Assembly (NCBI GenBank): GCA_009923475.1
Contig: RFTM01000056.1
Location: 1 to 8,528, forward strand
Origin: Gammaproteobacteria bacterium
Lineage (GTDB): Bacteria; Pseudomonadota; Gammaproteobacteria; Steroidobacterales; Steroidobacteraceae
DNA length: 8,528 bases
Direction: 5' to 3'
In this document: positions 7,029-8,528 of the stretch, one piece after another
How positions within the stretch are numbered: position 1 is the stretch's first letter
How the letters are laid out: the number at the start of each line of letters is the position of its first letter
Program-made: the position numbers and the translations under genes
Notes under the pieces: generated by a model
What the model saw: the letters and a program-made list of their open reading frames with translations, nothing else
Databases searched by the model: none
Told to the model about the DNA's origin: nothing

Positions 7029-8195
7029 CACGGCCGCGCTGCCGTAGCGGCCGCGTATGGCATCGAGCGCGGCGTCCAGCCGCTCGTTCTGCGCCCGGCC
7101 CGCATCGGCGAAGAGGTCCGGCTGCGCTGGCGTCGTGAAGCCCGAGGTCGACACGCCGAGCAGCCGCAGCCGCGGCTTGCGCGCCGCGGCGAGCCAGGCA
7201 TCGAGCAGCGAGCGCGCCTGCGCGGCGATCACCCGGCTTTCGGCGGTCGGCGTCGCGAGCGTCACCTGGCGCGTGAAGGTCCGGAAGTCGTGGCGGCGGA
7301 CCTTGATGGCGATGCACGTCGCCTGCAGCTCCTTGTCGCGCAGCCGCGCCGCGACCTTGTCGGCGAGCGCGGTGAGCTCGGCGTGCATGTCCGCGGGATC
7401 CGCGAGGTCCGTCTCGAAGGTGCGCTCGTTGCCCACCGACTTCTCGTCATGCTCGGGGATGACCTCGCGGTCGTCGATGCCGCCGGCGCGGTCGCGCCAC
7501 CCGGCCCAGTGCCCGCCGAAGAGCGGCCGCAGCGTACGCTCGTCGGCGCGACGCAGCGCGCCGAGCGTGGTGATGCCGGCCGCTGCGACTTCTTCGCCTT
7601 TCTTGCGGCCGAGGCCGGGCAGGCGGCGCACCGGCAGAGGATCGAGCACCGCGTGGATGCGGTCGGCGGTGACCACCGTCAGGCCGTCGGGCTTCTGCAG
7701 GTCGGAGGCGATCTTCGCGACCAATTTGTTGGGCGCCACGCCCACCGAGGCGGTGAGGCCGGTGACCTCGAGGATGCGCCGCTTGATGTCGCGCGCGATG
7801 GCGACCGCGTCGCCCTTGAGCAGCCGGCTGCCGGTGACATCGAGGTAGGCCTCGTCCAGCGACAGGCCCTGCACCAGCGGCGTGCACTCGTGGAACACCG
7901 CGAACACCTGCGCCGACACCTCGGCGTAGCGCGCCATGCGCGGCCGTACGCAGACCGCCTGCGGGCAGAGCTCGAGCGCGCGCCGGATCGGCATCGCCGA
8001 GCGCACGCCGAACCTGCGGACCTCGTAGCTCGCGGCGGCGACGACGCCGCGGCCGCTCGTGCCGCCGACGATCAGCGGCAGGCCGCGCAGCTCCGGCCGG
8101 TCGTGCTGCTCGACGGACGCGTAGAAGGCGTCCATGTCGACATGCAGGATGGCGCGCGCGGGATGCGACGGGCCGGCCGTCGGGGCGGCGTCCAC
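6993..8195 (-). CDS. dinB: DNA polymerase IV (Y-family translesion polymerase)
   Basis: This error-prone polymerase extends past damaged template bases. Numbered from GTG 8195 (400 residues), the palm motif HVDMDAFYASVEQ gives catalytic D20 and steric-gate Y25, and LSLDEAYLDVTG gives D114 and E115. SVGVAPNKLVAKIASDLQKP is at about 150-169, the thumb helix-hairpin-helix LPGLGRKKGE at 192-201, and a little-finger domain follows to about 345. QPDLF at 358-362 fits a beta-clamp binding motif but sits about 40 residues inside the C-terminus, followed by a basic tail. The frame is open up to TTG 8222 (409 residues), which would overlap the upstream gene by 23 bp. GTG 8195, 4 nt after that gene's stop, is preferred because N-terminal residues before HVDMD are already long. 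No Shine-Dalgarno sequence supports either start. No LexA box is visible, as the gene lacks its own leader. Confidence 0.9.
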   Translation of the reverse strand: MDAAPTAGPSHPARAILHVDMDAFYASVEQHDRPELRGLPLIVGGTSGRGVVAAASYEVRRFGVRSAMPIRRALELCPQAVCVRPRMARYAEVSAQVFAVFHECTPLVQGLSLDEAYLDVTGSRLLKGDAVAIARDIKRRILEVTGLTASVGVAPNKLVAKIASDLQKPDGLTVVTADRIHAVLDPLPVRRLPGLGRKKGEEVAAAGITTLGALRRADERTLRPLFGGHWAGWRDRAGGIDDREVIPEHDEKSVGNERTFETDLADPADMHAELTALADKVAARLRDKELQATCIAIKVRRHDFRTFTRQVTLATPTAESRVIAAQARSLLDAWLAAARKPRLRLLGVSTSGFTTPAQPDLFADAGRAQNERLDAALDAIRGRYGSAAVSRASGLRRDRR

Positions 8196-8199
8196 GCGG

Positions 8200-8528
8200 T
8201 CAGAAGGTGAGCAGCGCCGCAAGACCCGTGAAGGCGAGCGCCAGCGACGCGGACAGGAAATACAGGAAGCCCAGCGCCGCGGCCTTCACCACGGTCTTGC
8301 CGCGCGGTTCGCCGTAGAAGCTGAGCATGCTTCGGTAGACGTACCATGCGGCCCAGACGCCGAGGACCGGTGTCGTCAGCGACGCGACGGCCGGCGGCAG
8401 CGCGGCCGTGAGCAGCCGTTCGATCGAGAGCGCGATGAACAGCGCGCTGTGGTTGTGCACCAGCAGCAGCAGATGCTCGGCGTAGAGCCGGCGCGGCCGC
8501 CAGTAGAAGGCGAGCGGCAGCAGCGCGA
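8200..8528 (-). CDS. Multi-pass membrane protein, DUF3667-like (3' part; 5' end outside the window)
   Basis: The frame stays open to the window edge, so only the last 109 residues are seen and the GTG at 8460 is probably internal. The upstream portion reads LLPLAFYWRPRRLYAEH then LLLLVHNHSAL, resembling the conserved RR.Y.EHL...H.H segment remembered from DUF3667 proteins. It is followed by three hydrophobic stretches, the last being a long Ala/Leu-rich C-terminal helix ending in ALLTF. The function of this family is unknown to me. The gene is directly upstream of dinB with 4 nt between, so the two are probably cotranscribed and dinB transcription may depend on a promoter outside this window. 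That it is a real coding membrane protein is well supported; the family name is less sure. Confidence 0.7.
   Translation of the reverse strand, partial: ALLPLAFYWRPRRLYAEHLLLLVHNHSALFIALSIERLLTAALPPAVASLTTPVLGVWAAWYVYRSMLSFYGEPRGKTVVKAAALGFLYFLSASLALAFTGLAALLTF

Noticed and set aside
7057..8210. Plus-strand open frames opposite dinB
   Set aside because: Ser/Arg- or His/Arg/Asp-rich shadow translations of a clear DinB reading frame.
8461..8474. Short CAG repeat run
   Set aside because: It is only four units and encodes a leucine run in a membrane helix on the minus strand, so no special repeat function is implied.

Overview
The window is about 70% GC, gene-dense and free of visible mobile elements, RNA genes or CRISPR arrays. 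A GspB-type secretion protein, a rhombosortase and a PccA/PccB pair together suggest a high-GC gammaproteobacterium (Xanthomonadales, Nevskiales or Steroidobacterales-like). This placement rests on gene content only.

Region 1 (1-3027, + strand) is a propionyl-CoA catabolism operon: the 3' end of pccB (carboxyltransferase subunit), a complete pccA (biotin carboxylase plus biotin carrier), and a VOC-superfamily protein 10 bp downstream. The VOC protein is a candidate methylmalonyl-CoA epimerase by context, because that is the step after carboxylation.

Region 2 (3035-5518, - strand) converges on region 1 with a 7-bp gap. It holds gspB (type II secretion accessory protein) followed 3 bp later by a 614-residue DAK2-DegV fusion. 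That protein carries the kinase and middle domains of fatty acid kinase FakA joined to a FakB/DegV acyl-binding domain, so it looks like a single-chain fatty acid kinase.

Region 3 (5584-7028, + strand) diverges from gspB. An Sfp-type 4'-phosphopantetheinyl transferase gene overlaps by 4 nt a rhombosortase gene that starts with TTG. Rhombosortase processes GlyGly-CTERM proteins, which are type II secretion substrates, so gspB and the rhombosortase probably serve the same export route.

Region 4 (6993-8528, - strand) overlaps the rhombosortase 3' end by 36 bp. It holds dinB (DNA polymerase IV) preceded, 4 nt upstream, by the 3' end of a multi-pass membrane protein resembling DUF3667 proteins.

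The most interesting items are the FakA-FakB-like fusion and the secretion/rhombosortase/PPTase neighbourhood. Everything else looks like ordinary core chromosome.
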